DNA of 16,477 bases from assembly GCA_964475955.1 (NCBI GenBank), contig CAYYZY010000175.1, positions 1 to 16,477 on the forward strand. The letters are read 5' to 3'. This document shows, in pieces, positions 7,302 through 14,673 of this stretch; the first letter of the stretch is position 1, and every line of letters starts with the position of its first letter. A program made the translations under genes and the position numbers. The DNA comes from DATKZH01 sp964475955 (GTDB lineage Bacteria; Planctomycetota; Planctomycetia; Pirellulales; Thermoguttaceae). The notes below the pieces were generated by a model. The model worked only from the letters and a program-made list of their open reading frames with translations, had not been told where the DNA came from and searched no databases.

Positions 7302-10300
7302 ATGAGCACGAATCACAAGCCGCTTCCAGAAGCCTCGCTCGGTGAGCCCGACTCACGCCCTCGTACGTTGGCCGAGCGGGCCAGCGAGGCGGCTTTGGAT
7401 GTGTTGCAGGACACGTTCTACGTGTTTGACGCGGAGGGCCGGCTCCTCCGTTGGAACCGGGCCCTTCGCGTCGTCAGCGGCTACGACGACGAAGAAATCG
7501 CCTCGATGCGCCCCGACGAGTTCTTCGTGGAAGAAGACCGTGACCGCGTGTCGGAGGCGATCGCCGACGTGTGGCGACGCGGCAAGACGAGCGTCGAGGC
7601 CCGGCTGCGCACCAAGTCGGGTGAAGAAATCCCCTACGAAATGACCGGGTCGGTGTTGAGGGACGCGCAGGGGGCGCCGATCGGGTTCTGCGGCGTAGGC
7701 CGCGACCTCACGCAGCGCAAACGGGCCGAAGCAAAGATCCAGCAGAGCGCCCGCGATCTCCGCGAACGCGTCAAGGAAGTCGATTGCCTCTACGGGCTCT
7801 CGCGCCTGGTGGAGACTTCGGGCTCCTCGCTGCCGGCCATCTTCAACGGGCTGCCGCTGATCCTCGCAAGAAGCTGGCACTATCCCGAAGCCGCTGGCGC
7901 GCGTGTCATGATCGACGGCGTGCAGTACGCCACCGACGCTTTCCAAGAGACGCCCTGGCGCCAGGCCGCGCCGATCGTCGTGGAGGGGAAGGCCGCGGGG
8001 TGCGTCGAGGTCGTCTACCATCGGGAGATGCCCACGCACGACGAGGGGCCGTTCCTCCACCAGGAGCGAGCGCTGCTCCATGCCGTCGCCGAGCGCCTCG
8101 GCCACGTCATCGAACGCGTTCGCGCCGAGGGCGCGCTGCGTGAGAGCGAGGATCGTTTCAGGGAGGTGATGGCCGCGGCGCAAGACCCGATCTTTCTGGT
8201 CGACGAAGACCGTACGATACGGCTCTGGAACCCGGCCGCCGAGAGGGTCTTCGGCTACACGGCCGTCGAAGCCGTGGGCAGAAGCGCGATTGAACTGCTG
8301 GCAAGCCCCGAGGATTGGGCCGTGTACCGAGAATTGCTCTCCGAGTTGGATCGCGTCCTCGTCGACGACGGCCAGGGAAGAACGCTCGAGTTGGAGGCCG
8401 TGCACCGAAACGGCGAACAGTTCCCCGTCGAGGCATCGGTGTCCGTGATGCAATCCGTGGGCGGGCGACACGGCATCGCGATCGTCCGCGACATCACCGA
8501 GCGAAAACGGGAAAGCGAGCTCCGCGCGCGAAACCTGGAACGTCAGAAGCAAGTGAACGCGTTGCAGCAGACACTGCTGGGCCCCGCACCGCTCGACGAG
8601 AAGCTGAGGCAGATTACCGACGGCGTCGTCGACTCGTTCGAAGCCGACTTCTGCCGTATCTGGATCGCGCGCCCCGGCGACCTCTGCGAAGGTGGCTGCG
8701 TGCACGCCGAGGTGACCGAAGGACAACACGCGTGCCGGCGGAGGGATCGCTGCCTGCACCTGAAAGCCAGCTCAGGCCGCTACACCCATCTCGACGGCAA
8801 GTTGCACCGCCGCGTGCCCTTCGGATGCTACAAGATCGGCCGGCTCGCGGCCGACGAGGGGCCGGGATTCCTGACCAACGACGCGGAGGCCGACACCCGC
8901 ATTCACGATCGCGCGTGGGTCAAGGAGCTGGGGCTACGCTCCTTCGCCGGATATCCGCTCCGATTGCCGGGGCAGGAGTCGATGGGCGTGCTCGCGCTCT
9001 TCTCGCGAAAGGCTATAACGCCCGCCGCCGACGCCCTCCTCGCCATGATCGCCACCTCGGCGGCACAAGTTATCCTCAACGCCCTGGCGAACGAGGCGCT
9101 CGTCGCGGCGCGCCGGATCGCCACGCACGAAGCCCTTAAGCTGCGATCCATGATCGAAGGCATGGACGAGGGCGTCGTCGTCGCCAACGAGGCCGACGTG
9201 ATCACCGAAGTCAACGGTTGGTTCCGGGCCAAGATGGGGCTGAAGGGCGAACCGGTCGTCGGCAGAAGTCTGTGGGACTTCCATCCCGACACGGAAGGAA
9301 CGGCCCGCGTGCGCGCAGTGATCGACGAGTTCCGCTGCGGAAAGCGCCGGGAGACGCTGGTCGTCAACCGGAAGCTGCTCGGCATGGATCTTTCGCTGCG
9401 GGTACAGCCGGTTTTCACGGGAAACCGCTACGAGGGCGTGATTCTCAACGCCATCGACGTGAGCGATCTCGTCGAGGCCCGCGAGGCCGCCGAGGCCGCA
9501 AGCCGCGCCAAGAGCCGGTTCCTGGCCAACATGAGCCACGAAATCCGCACTCCCATGACGGCCATCCTGGGATTCACCGACCTGCTGCTCGGGCAACTGG
9601 ACGCGCCGGAGGCCGTCGAGATGGCCGAGACCGTGAAGCGTAACGGGGCGCACCTCCTGCAGATCATCAACGACGTGCTCGACGTCTCGAAGATCGAGGC
9701 GGGAAGGCTCGAATTGGAGCGGGTCCGATGGTCGCCGCGCCAGATCGTCGCCGAGGTGATGTCGCTGTTGAAGGTGCGCGCCGACGCCAAGGGACTGACG
9801 CTTCGCGACGATTACGAAGGGGCACTACCGGAAACGATCCTCACCGACCCGACTCGCCTCCGCCAGATCCTGGTCAACCTGGCCGGCAACGCCGTCAAGT
9901 TCACCGAGAGCGGCGGCGTCCGCATCGTCACGCGTCTTTTGCGTGAAGCAGGAAAGGAGCCGTTGCTTCGGTTCGACGTGATCGACACGGGCGAGGGGAT
10001 TCCGCAAGACAAAATCGAGCGCCTCTTCCAGCCGTTCACCCAGGCCGACGCATCGACCAGCCGCCGATACGAGGGGACCGGGCTGGGCTTGACGATCAGC
10101 CGACGTCTGGCCCGGGCGCTCGGGGGCGAAATCACCGCCGAAAGCGGGCCGGGCAAGGGAAGCACGTTCACACTGACGACGGCCACGGGCGATCTCGACG
10201 GGGTCGCTCTGGTGGAATACGAGCCGAGCGGAAGCAGAATTCCCAGTGAAGCAGAGGGGGAGGCAGGGCACGGCCGGCTGCCTTCCCGGATTCTTCTGGC

Positions 10301-10733
10301 CGAGGACTGCGCCGACAATCGGCGTCTGTTGACTGCCCTGCTGGGTCAAGTCGGCGGCGAGGTCACAGTCGCCGCCGACGGTCGCGAGGCGGTCGAGAAG
10401 GCATTGGGCTCGCTCGAAGGCGCGCCGGACCACGATGCGGAATGCGCCGGCCCGTTCGACCTGATTCTGATGGACATGCAGATGCCGGTCCTCGACGGAT
10501 ACGCGGCCACGCGGCGCCTCCGGCGGAAGGGATACACCGGCCCGATCGTGGCCCTGACCGCTCACGCCATGCGCGGAGATCGCCAGAAGTGCCTCGACGC
10601 GGGCTGCGACGACTATCTCTCCAAGCCACTCGATCGGAAGAAGCTCCTGGAGGCGGTCGCCGGGTGGACGCGCCGACGAAGAGCCCCGGCCGCCAGCGGG
10701 GCCCCTTCCATCGACACGTTGCAGAAGCCGTGA
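7302..10733 (+). CDS. Multi-sensor hybrid histidine kinase (PAS-GAF-PAS-GAF-PAS-HisKA-HATPase-REC)
   Basis: A 1143-residue soluble hybrid kinase. Order: PAS1 (about 29-150), GAF-like (about 160-275), PAS2 (about 283-405), Cys-rich GAF (about 420-605), PAS3 (about 615-725), HisKA with H746 (FLANMSHEIRTPM), HATPase (NLAGNAVKFTESG, DTGEGIP, RRYEGTGLGL) and a C-terminal receiver with D1058 (LILMDMQMPVLDG) and LSKP. The second GAF carries C451, C462, C466, C478, C484 and C509, suggesting a bound metal, cluster or redox switch. ATG 7302 is preferred over ATG 7287 because GGAGA (7289-7293) lies eight bases before it. The kinase could phosphorylate its own receiver and then, through a phosphotransfer protein not seen here, other regulators. 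It sits 64 nt after the overlapping set, so probably in the same transcript. There is no membrane segment. Confidence 0.92.
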   Translation: MSTNHKPLPEASLGEPDSRPRTLAERASEAALDVLQDTFYVFDAEGRLLRWNRALRVVSGYDDEEIASMRPDEFFVEEDRDRVSEAIADVWRRGKTSVEARLRTKSGEEIPYEMTGSVLRDAQGAPIGFCGVGRDLTQRKRAEAKIQQSARDLRERVKEVDCLYGLSRLVETSGSSLPAIFNGLPLILARSWHYPEAAGARVMIDGVQYATDAFQETPWRQAAPIVVEGKAAGCVEVVYHREMPTHDEGPFLHQERALLHAVAERLGHVIERVRAEGALRESEDRFREVMAAAQDPIFLVDEDRTIRLWNPAAERVFGYTAVEAVGRSAIELLASPEDWAVYRELLSELDRVLVDDGQGRTLELEAVHRNGEQFPVEASVSVMQSVGGRHGIAIVRDITERKRESELRARNLERQKQVNALQQTLLGPAPLDEKLRQITDGVVDSFEADFCRIWIARPGDLCEGGCVHAEVTEGQHACRRRDRCLHLKASSGRYTHLDGKLHRRVPFGCYKIGRLAADEGPGFLTNDAEADTRIHDRAWVKELGLRSFAGYPLRLPGQESMGVLALFSRKAITPAADALLAMIATSAAQVILNALANEALVAARRIATHEALKLRSMIEGMDEGVVVANEADVITEVNGWFRAKMGLKGEPVVGRSLWDFHPDTEGTARVRAVIDEFRCGKRRETLVVNRKLLGMDLSLRVQPVFTGNRYEGVILNAIDVSDLVEAREAAEAASRAKSRFLANMSHEIRTPMTAILGFTDLLLGQLDAPEAVEMAETVKRNGAHLLQIINDVLDVSKIEAGRLELERVRWSPRQIVAEVMSLLKVRADAKGLTLRDDYEGALPETILTDPTRLRQILVNLAGNAVKFTESGGVRIVTRLLREAGKEPLLRFDVIDTGEGIPQDKIERLFQPFTQADASTSRRYEGTGLGLTISRRLARALGGEITAESGPGKGSTFTLTTATGDLDGVALVEYEPSGSRIPSEAEGEAGHGRLPSRILLAEDCADNRRLLTALLGQVGGEVTVAADGREAVEKALGSLEGAPDHDAECAGPFDLILMDMQMPVLDGYAATRRLRRKGYTGPIVALTAHAMRGDRQKCLDAGCDDYLSKPLDRKKLLEAVAGWTRRRRAPAASGAPSIDTLQKP

Positions 10734-10812
10734 AGGATCACGCTCGATCTTTTGCCCACACGAACTCGAACGAAGAAACTCACACAACCGCCCCGTTGCC
10801 CCGAAGCATCCC

Positions 10813-12129
10813 ATGACCAAGGTACTCGTTGTTGACGACACACCCGACATGGCCCGGCTGATCGCCCACGCCGTGAAACTCCAGGGGTACCACGCGTTGA
10901 CGGCGTTCGACGGGCGCGAGGCGCTCGATCTTGCTGCGACCGAGCAGCCCGACGTCATCTTGCTCGACGTCATGATGCCCGGGATGAGTGGGCTTGAAGT
11001 GCTGCGCCGTTTGAAGGCGGACGCGGAGCTGCGCGTCGCCCCCGTGATCCTGGTCACGGCGATGGGCGACGAGCGCGACGTGGTCCGGGGGCTGGACGCC
11101 GGCGCCCACGACTACGTCACGAAGCCGTTCCAGAGGGAGATCCTCGTCGCGCGGCTGCGCACCGCGGTGCGCAGCCGTGCAAGTCAGGACCGACTGAGGC
11201 GGCTCAACGAACGGCTCAAAGCGGAAATCGAGGAACGCCGACGCATGGAGCACGAGTTGGCTCGCGCTCAGAAGCTGGAATCGGTCGGGCGCTTGGCCGC
11301 GGGGATCGCGCACGAAATCAACACACCGGCCCAGTACGTCGGCGACAACGCGCGTTTCCTGCGAGAGGCGTTCGCCGACGTCGACAAGCTTCTCGGCAAA
11401 CTCACGCTGCTCATCGATTCGGTGAAGCGGGGGAACGTCAATGACGAACTGGTCGCGGAAGCCGAGGCCGCCGTGAGCGAAACGGATCTCGATTACCTCC
11501 GCGAAGAGATCCCGGCGGCGATTCGGCAATCGCTGGACGGGATCGAACGGGTGGGAGACATCGTCCGGGCGATGAAGGAGTTTTCACACCCCGGCGGCGA
11601 TCGGAAGCAGGCGACCGACCTGAATCGCGCGATCGCGAGCACTTTGACGGTTTCGCGCAATGAGTGGAAATACGTCGCCGAGCTGGAGACCGACTTCGAT
11701 CCCAAACTGCCCCCGGTCCCGTGCCTCGTAGGCGATTTCAATCAAGCGATCCTCAACCTCGTGGTCAACGCGGCGCAGGCGATCAGCGAGGCCGTGGGAG
11801 ACGGTACCCGCGGCAAGGGAACGATCGTGGTCCGCACGCGGCGGGACGGCGACTGGGCGGAGGTTCAGGTCGAAGATACCGGCACGGGAATCCCCGACAC
11901 GATCCGCGAAAAGGTCTTCGATCACTTCTTCACGACCAAGGACGTCGGGAAAGGAACCGGCCAGGGGCTCGCCATCGCCCACGACGTCGTCGTCCAAAAA
12001 CACGGAGGAACCATCCGTTTTCAAACGAAGATAGGCAAGGGGACGACCTTCTTCGTTCGGCTGCCGCTTGAGGAGGGCGGGCCCCCCGAACAAACGATCC
12101 CCGAAGAGATAGCGGAGGCCGCCTGCTGA
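10813..12129 (+). CDS. Receiver-histidine kinase fusion
   Basis: A 438-residue protein with the receiver first: KVLVVDDT, D52 (ILLDVMMPG), VTA, and the lysine of TKPF (about 1-120). A coiled-coil linker (RRLNERLKAEIEERRR) follows, then a kinase core with H167 (GIAHEINTPAQYVGDN), an N-box around N319 (NLVVNAAQAI), G1 box D355 (DTGTGIP), F-box FDHFFTTK and G2 box GKGTGQGL. There is no sensor domain, so its input must be phosphorylation of the receiver, for example from the upstream hybrid kinase. The core is clearly paralogous to the kinase at 1504-3702 (shared AQKLES, RAMKEFSHPG, RNEWKYVA, RRDGDW). The start is at the receiver's natural beginning, with no strong Shine-Dalgarno. It is 79 nt from the preceding gene. 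Confidence 0.9.
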   Translation: MTKVLVVDDTPDMARLIAHAVKLQGYHALTAFDGREALDLAATEQPDVILLDVMMPGMSGLEVLRRLKADAELRVAPVILVTAMGDERDVVRGLDAGAHDYVTKPFQREILVARLRTAVRSRASQDRLRRLNERLKAEIEERRRMEHELARAQKLESVGRLAAGIAHEINTPAQYVGDNARFLREAFADVDKLLGKLTLLIDSVKRGNVNDELVAEAEAAVSETDLDYLREEIPAAIRQSLDGIERVGDIVRAMKEFSHPGGDRKQATDLNRAIASTLTVSRNEWKYVAELETDFDPKLPPVPCLVGDFNQAILNLVVNAAQAISEAVGDGTRGKGTIVVRTRRDGDWAEVQVEDTGTGIPDTIREKVFDHFFTTKDVGKGTGQGLAIAHDVVVQKHGGTIRFQTKIGKGTTFFVRLPLEEGGPPEQTIPEEIAEAAC

Positions 12130-12130
12130 A

Positions 12131-12144
12131 AGGCCGGCCGGCCT
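12131..12144. repeat. 14-bp perfect GC palindrome between genes
   Basis: AGGCCGGCCGGCCT lies 1 nt after the stop of the receiver-kinase gene, and a related CGGCCGG recurs at 12174-12180 in the 130-nt gap. There is no T-tract, so it is not a clear intrinsic terminator. It may form a small hairpin at the mRNA end or be compositional. Confidence 0.4.
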
Positions 12145-12259
12145 GGGCAGCGAGGACCGCTCGGATCGCGCTTCGGCCGGCGTTCAACGGCCCCCGAAAC
12201 GGAAACTCCCGCCGTGAACTTCCACGCCCGCTTCCGCCATCCAACGCAAGAGCAAAGCC

Positions 12260-12976
12260 ATGCAACAAGCGGTACTTCTCGTCGACGACGATCGGAACCT
12301 CCTTCACGGGCTCGCTCGGGCCCTGCGCCGTCAGCCGTACACGCTGTACACCGCGACCTCGGCTGAAGAGGCCATGTCGGTCCTCAAGAGCCGAAAGGTC
12401 GACGTCGTCGTGTCGGACGAGCACATGCCCGGCATGTGTGGCGGCGATCTCATGGCCTGGACCGCCAACCACTGCGCCGAGGTAGTGCGGATCGTGCTCA
12501 CGGGGCGCCCTACCGTGGAGAATGCGGTTCGCGCGATCAACGAAGGGCGCGTCTACCAGTTCTTCACCAAGCCTTGCGATCCGGTCCTTCTCGCCATGAC
12601 GATCCGCAAGGCCCTGGAACACCGAGAACTGCTTCGCGAAACCGATCGGCTCACCGACCTCAATCGGCGGCACGAGGAGGCGCTCCGGCGTTACGGGCAA
12701 GACGCGGAGATTCTCCGCGACGTCCTGTCGGCAAGAGTGCGAGAGCCGCTGCGTCAACTCTCGGCCGTCTGCGAGACCTTGGAGGAATTGTTCGGGCATC
12801 AGCTCGATCCGGCCCCTGCGGGGTTGGCCGACTCGGTCTTGCGGGGTCTGGCGGAGGCGGAACGTCTGGCAGACTCGCTGACCAGCCCTCCGCAAAATGG
12901 CGCTTCCGTAGCCGTTGGCGGCCAGAACCCGTCCACTGAGCGCCTCTATCCCGCTACGGCGGCGGAGCGGCAGTGA
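12260..12976 (+). CDS. Response regulator with C-terminal kinase-like remnant
   Basis: A 238-residue protein. The receiver (about 1-120) has VLLVDDD, phospho-acceptor D53 (VVSDEHMPG), LTG and the lysine of TKPCD, and belongs to the RpfG-type receiver class also used at 4815 and 6017. A helical segment (HRELLRETDRLTDLNRRHEEAL) follows. Residues 157-165, SARVREPLR, resemble the SHDLREPLR H-box of HisKA kinases, with alanine (A158) where the histidine would be, and no ATPase domain follows. So this is either a receiver with a dimerisation domain or what is left of a REC-kinase. The C-terminus (about 205-238) is Ser/Pro/Gln-rich and probably disordered. CAAGAG at 12247-12252 is a weak ribosome site. 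It is the last plus-strand gene, converging on the FixJ-like gene. Confidence 0.8.
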   Translation: MQQAVLLVDDDRNLLHGLARALRRQPYTLYTATSAEEAMSVLKSRKVDVVVSDEHMPGMCGGDLMAWTANHCAEVVRIVLTGRPTVENAVRAINEGRVYQFFTKPCDPVLLAMTIRKALEHRELLRETDRLTDLNRRHEEALRRYGQDAEILRDVLSARVREPLRQLSAVCETLEELFGHQLDPAPAGLADSVLRGLAEAERLADSLTSPPQNGASVAVGGQNPSTERLYPATAAERQ

Positions 12977-13304
12977 CAAAACACGGGGGCTTTGTTGACG
13001 CAGCGATTTGGAAATTGAGGCGTTGCCAGGCGGTTTCCCTGGTCTTTCCTCAAAGGGGCAAGCCGTCCGGTCGGGCGGCTCCCCGTCCAAGAAGCAACAA
13101 ACCCTCCGCGAGTCTGGCATTCCTCGCGCAGGGTGGGGACGGAATCGACCGGTCGTCGCGCCCGAAGTGCGTGGCTTCCATGGCCCAAAAACTCGTGTTC
13201 GAGGCCCTTTTAGTCGGCGTTCTGGAAAGACCGTCTTAGGCGCGAAACCCTCACATCGCCGGCCTTTCTGCGTCGCTTGCGGACTGAAGTCGGCGGAGGT
13301 TCCA
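12977..13304. other. Convergent intergenic region, 328 nt
   Basis: This region lies between the ends of a plus-strand and a minus-strand gene. I see no coding signature. It holds a long imperfect hairpin at 13101-13134 and a small GC hairpin (AGCCGTCC, loop GGTC, GGGCGGCT, about 13058-13081), neither with a T-tract; they may still help end transcription from either side. Confidence 0.5.
13101..13134. repeat. Hairpin between convergent genes (possible factor-assisted terminator)
   Basis: ACCCTCCGCGAG (13101-13112) and CTCGCGCAGGGT (13123-13134) pair over 11 of 12 positions (C13106/C13129 mismatch) around a 10-nt loop. Its position between convergent stops suits a bidirectional terminator, but U-tracts are missing on both sides. 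Confidence 0.5.
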
Positions 13305-14045
13305 TCACCCGGCACCGCGGGGGGAGCGCATGAGGAGCCGGACAAGCTCCGCTTCTCCGTCCACCTCCATCTTTTCCAACACGCGGGCCCGGTGTTTCGA
13401 GGCCGTTTGGATGCCAATGCCAAGTTGGTTTGCAATCCTTTTCGGCGTCTTGCCGGCGAACAGCAAGTGCAATACCTCCTTCTCGCGCGCCGTGAGACGA
13501 TCGAGCCGCGCGGCGATCTCGTGCCGCTCGGCTTGCTCGCGGCGTCGAACGCGATCCTCTTCAATCGCCCGCCTCACGCGGTCGAACAGCACGGTGTCCT
13601 CCACCGGCTTTTGGAGGAAGTCGAAGGCGCCCGCCTTCATTGCCTGGGCGCAGGTCGACACGTCGCCGCAGCCGGTGAGAAAGATGATGGGAATCGCGTC
13701 GCCGCGCGAAGTCAGCCGGTGTTGCAGCTCCAGGCCGTTGATCGTCGTCAGCCCCAGATCGAGGATGAGGCACGCCGGCCCTCGGTCTTCGTAAAGGTCG
13801 AGGAATTCGGCGGCGGAGCGGTAAGTTTCGACGCGGATGCGCTCCGTTTCCAGCAACGCTTGCAGCGATTGCAGGACGCCGAGGTCGTCGTCGATGAGGT
13901 AGACCAGCGCGTCTTCCAGCGCGGCTCCCAGCGACACCGCCGAGGGGGGCGTCGTCTCCAAAAGTCCCCGGCCGGCTTCCTTTCCGCGTGCCGATACCCC
14001 GGGATGGGCTTGTTGTACCGCGGCTTCTGTAGGAAAGGGGACCAT
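13305..14045 (-). CDS. FixJ/NarL-type response regulator A
   Basis: A 246-residue transcription regulator from ATG 14045. About 45 variable residues precede the receiver (about 47-165), which has YLIDDD, phospho-acceptor D96, FLTGCGD and the lysine of QKP. A LuxR-type helix-turn-helix follows (LTAREKEVLHLLFAGKT at 184-200, then IANQLGIGIQTASKHRARVLEKM). The motif after the phospho-acceptor is D-L-G-L-T-T-I-N-G, lacking the usual proline. It is paralogous to the regulator at 14674-15288 but has no kinase beside it. The start is uncertain: no Shine-Dalgarno is seen at ATG 14045, and a GTG at 14177 in the same frame would extend it by 44 unrecognisable residues that overlap a strong hairpin. It probably has its own promoter, because an intrinsic terminator separates it from the upstream pair. 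Confidence 0.85.
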   Translation of the reverse strand: MVPFPTEAAVQQAHPGVSARGKEAGRGLLETTPPSAVSLGAALEDALVYLIDDDLGVLQSLQALLETERIRVETYRSAAEFLDLYEDRGPACLILDLGLTTINGLELQHRLTSRGDAIPIIFLTGCGDVSTCAQAMKAGAFDFLQKPVEDTVLFDRVRRAIEEDRVRRREQAERHEIAARLDRLTAREKEVLHLLFAGKTPKRIANQLGIGIQTASKHRARVLEKMEVDGEAELVRLLMRSPRGAG

Positions 14046-14135
14046 AGGTTGGTCAATCCGCGCAGCTCGATACCAACGACGGTGGGAACCGAATTTGCCC
14101 GACACGCGCTCGGAGAGGTGCCTGGCCTGGAGGTT

Positions 14136-14165
14136 CCTCGGCAGGCCGGGGAGGACCTGCCGAGG
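14136..14165 (-). repeat. Perfect 10-bp hairpin in the leader of regulator A, loop with CCUCC-like sequence
   Basis: CCTCGGCAGG (14136-14145) and CCTGCCGAGG (14156-14165) pair perfectly around a 10-nt loop. On the minus strand the loop reads TCCTCCCCGG, resembling the anti-Shine-Dalgarno sequence. It lies 91 nt upstream of ATG 14045 and argues that 14046-14177 is leader, not coding. Confidence 0.6.
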
Positions 14166-14254
14166 CACGAGTGTCACGGACAGTCCGACTGCCAGCCGGC
14201 ATGACCTCCGGGTTACAGGAGTCTCTTCATCGGCAAAGCCAACGTTCCCACCAA

Positions 14255-14271
14255 ATGCGATTATGTCGCAT
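14255..14271. promoter_or_regulatory. Palindrome TGCGA-N5-TCGCA, copy 2
   Basis: ATGCGA-TTATG-TCGCAT, with 6-bp arms, lies upstream of regulator A (about 210 nt before ATG 14045) and just beyond the intrinsic terminator at 14314-14354. This is where a promoter for regulator A would be expected. See copies at 478-492 and 14516-14534. Confidence 0.6.
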
Positions 14272-14313
14272 CACGTGGCGCAACGACGCCAGCGGAGTGC
14301 CCGGAAGCGCAAG

Positions 14314-14354
14314 AAAAAAACCTCCGCAGGCGTGCATCGCCTCGGACTCGGAGG
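14314..14354 (-). terminator. Intrinsic terminator, minus strand
   Basis: Read on the minus strand: outer stem CCTCCG (14354-14349) with CGGAGG (14326-14321), inner stem AGGCG (14342-14338) with CGCCT (14332-14328) around a 5-nt loop, followed at once by seven T (14320-14314). It would end transcripts coming from the FixL/FixJ-like pair, or from a small RNA gene, before regulator A. Confidence 0.75.
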
Positions 14355-14472
14355 CTGCAGCGGCCACCATCGGCATCGCTGCCGACGGCCGGTGCGCGAG
14401 CACACGCCGCCTGCACTGTTGAGCGAGACGTCTTCTCCGACGATCCTCGCCGCGAGACCCGGTTGCTCAACA
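14314..14472 (-). ncRNA. Candidate structured RNA: three-way junction plus terminator
   Basis: On the minus strand, TGTTGAGC (14472-14465) pairs perfectly with GCTCAACA (14424-14417). Inside it lie hairpin CTCG-CGG-CGAG (14456-14446) and hairpin GAGA-AGACG-TCTC (14437-14425), the second abutting the closing stem directly. Some 60 nt later comes the intrinsic terminator. The palindrome at 14516-14534 lies about 44 nt upstream of the fold, where a promoter-bound regulator could act. I know no RNA family it matches. It may be an independent small RNA or the 3' UTR of regulator B (stop at 14674). No convincing -10/-35 pair was found. Confidence 0.4.
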
Positions 14473-14515
14473 CAATGAACCGTACCCTCTCTGGGGACTA
14501 ATGAATCGCCACCTC

Positions 14516-14534
14516 CGTGCGAAAATGTCGCACG
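14516..14534. promoter_or_regulatory. Palindrome TGCGA-N5-TCGCA, copy 3
   Basis: CGTGCGA-AAATG-TCGCACG has 7-bp arms, the longest of the three copies, and shares ATGTCGCA with copy 2. It lies downstream of regulator B and upstream (minus strand) of the candidate structured RNA, so control of that RNA is the most natural role. Confidence 0.6.
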
Positions 14535-14551
14535 CTGCCTGGCGCGGGCAA

Positions 14552-14612
14552 TTTCACCGCGACGTCGGCACGGCCGCCTCGACTTGGCGGCGAGAATCGC
14601 TTCGCGGTGAAA
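14552..14612 (-). repeat. Nested inverted repeats downstream of regulator B
   Basis: TTTCACCGCG (14552-14561) and CGCGGTGAAA (14603-14612) form a perfect 10-bp stem that encloses a second hairpin, GCCGCC (14573-14578) with GGCGGC (14586-14591). A further small hairpin, GGCCG-AAAG-CGGCC, lies at 14626-14639. None is followed by a T-tract on the minus strand; they may stabilise the 3' end of the regulator B mRNA. Confidence 0.45.
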
Positions 14613-14673
14613 AGAGAGCGGCATCGGCCGAAAGCGGCCAGAAGGCCCCGGGCACCGGCCGCCCGCGGACCGA

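Noticed and set aside
11930..13564. Long minus-strand open frame (544 codons)
   Set aside because: Covers the kinase end, the receiver gene and the intergenic hairpins antisense; no recognisable domain.
13008..14204. Long plus-strand open frame (398 codons)
   Set aside because: Antisense to FixJ-like regulator A, which has clear receiver and HTH motifs; the plus-strand translation has none.
14178..14673. Possible small protein genes between the two FixJ-like regulators
   Set aside because: Frames on both strands are Arg/Cys-rich, lack ribosome sites, and the region is full of inverted repeats and a terminator.
14046..14673. Cyclic-di-GMP (GEMM) riboswitch, considered because of the HD-GYP genes
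   Set aside because: The conserved GEMM sequence elements are not visible; the fold at 14417-14472 has a different layout.
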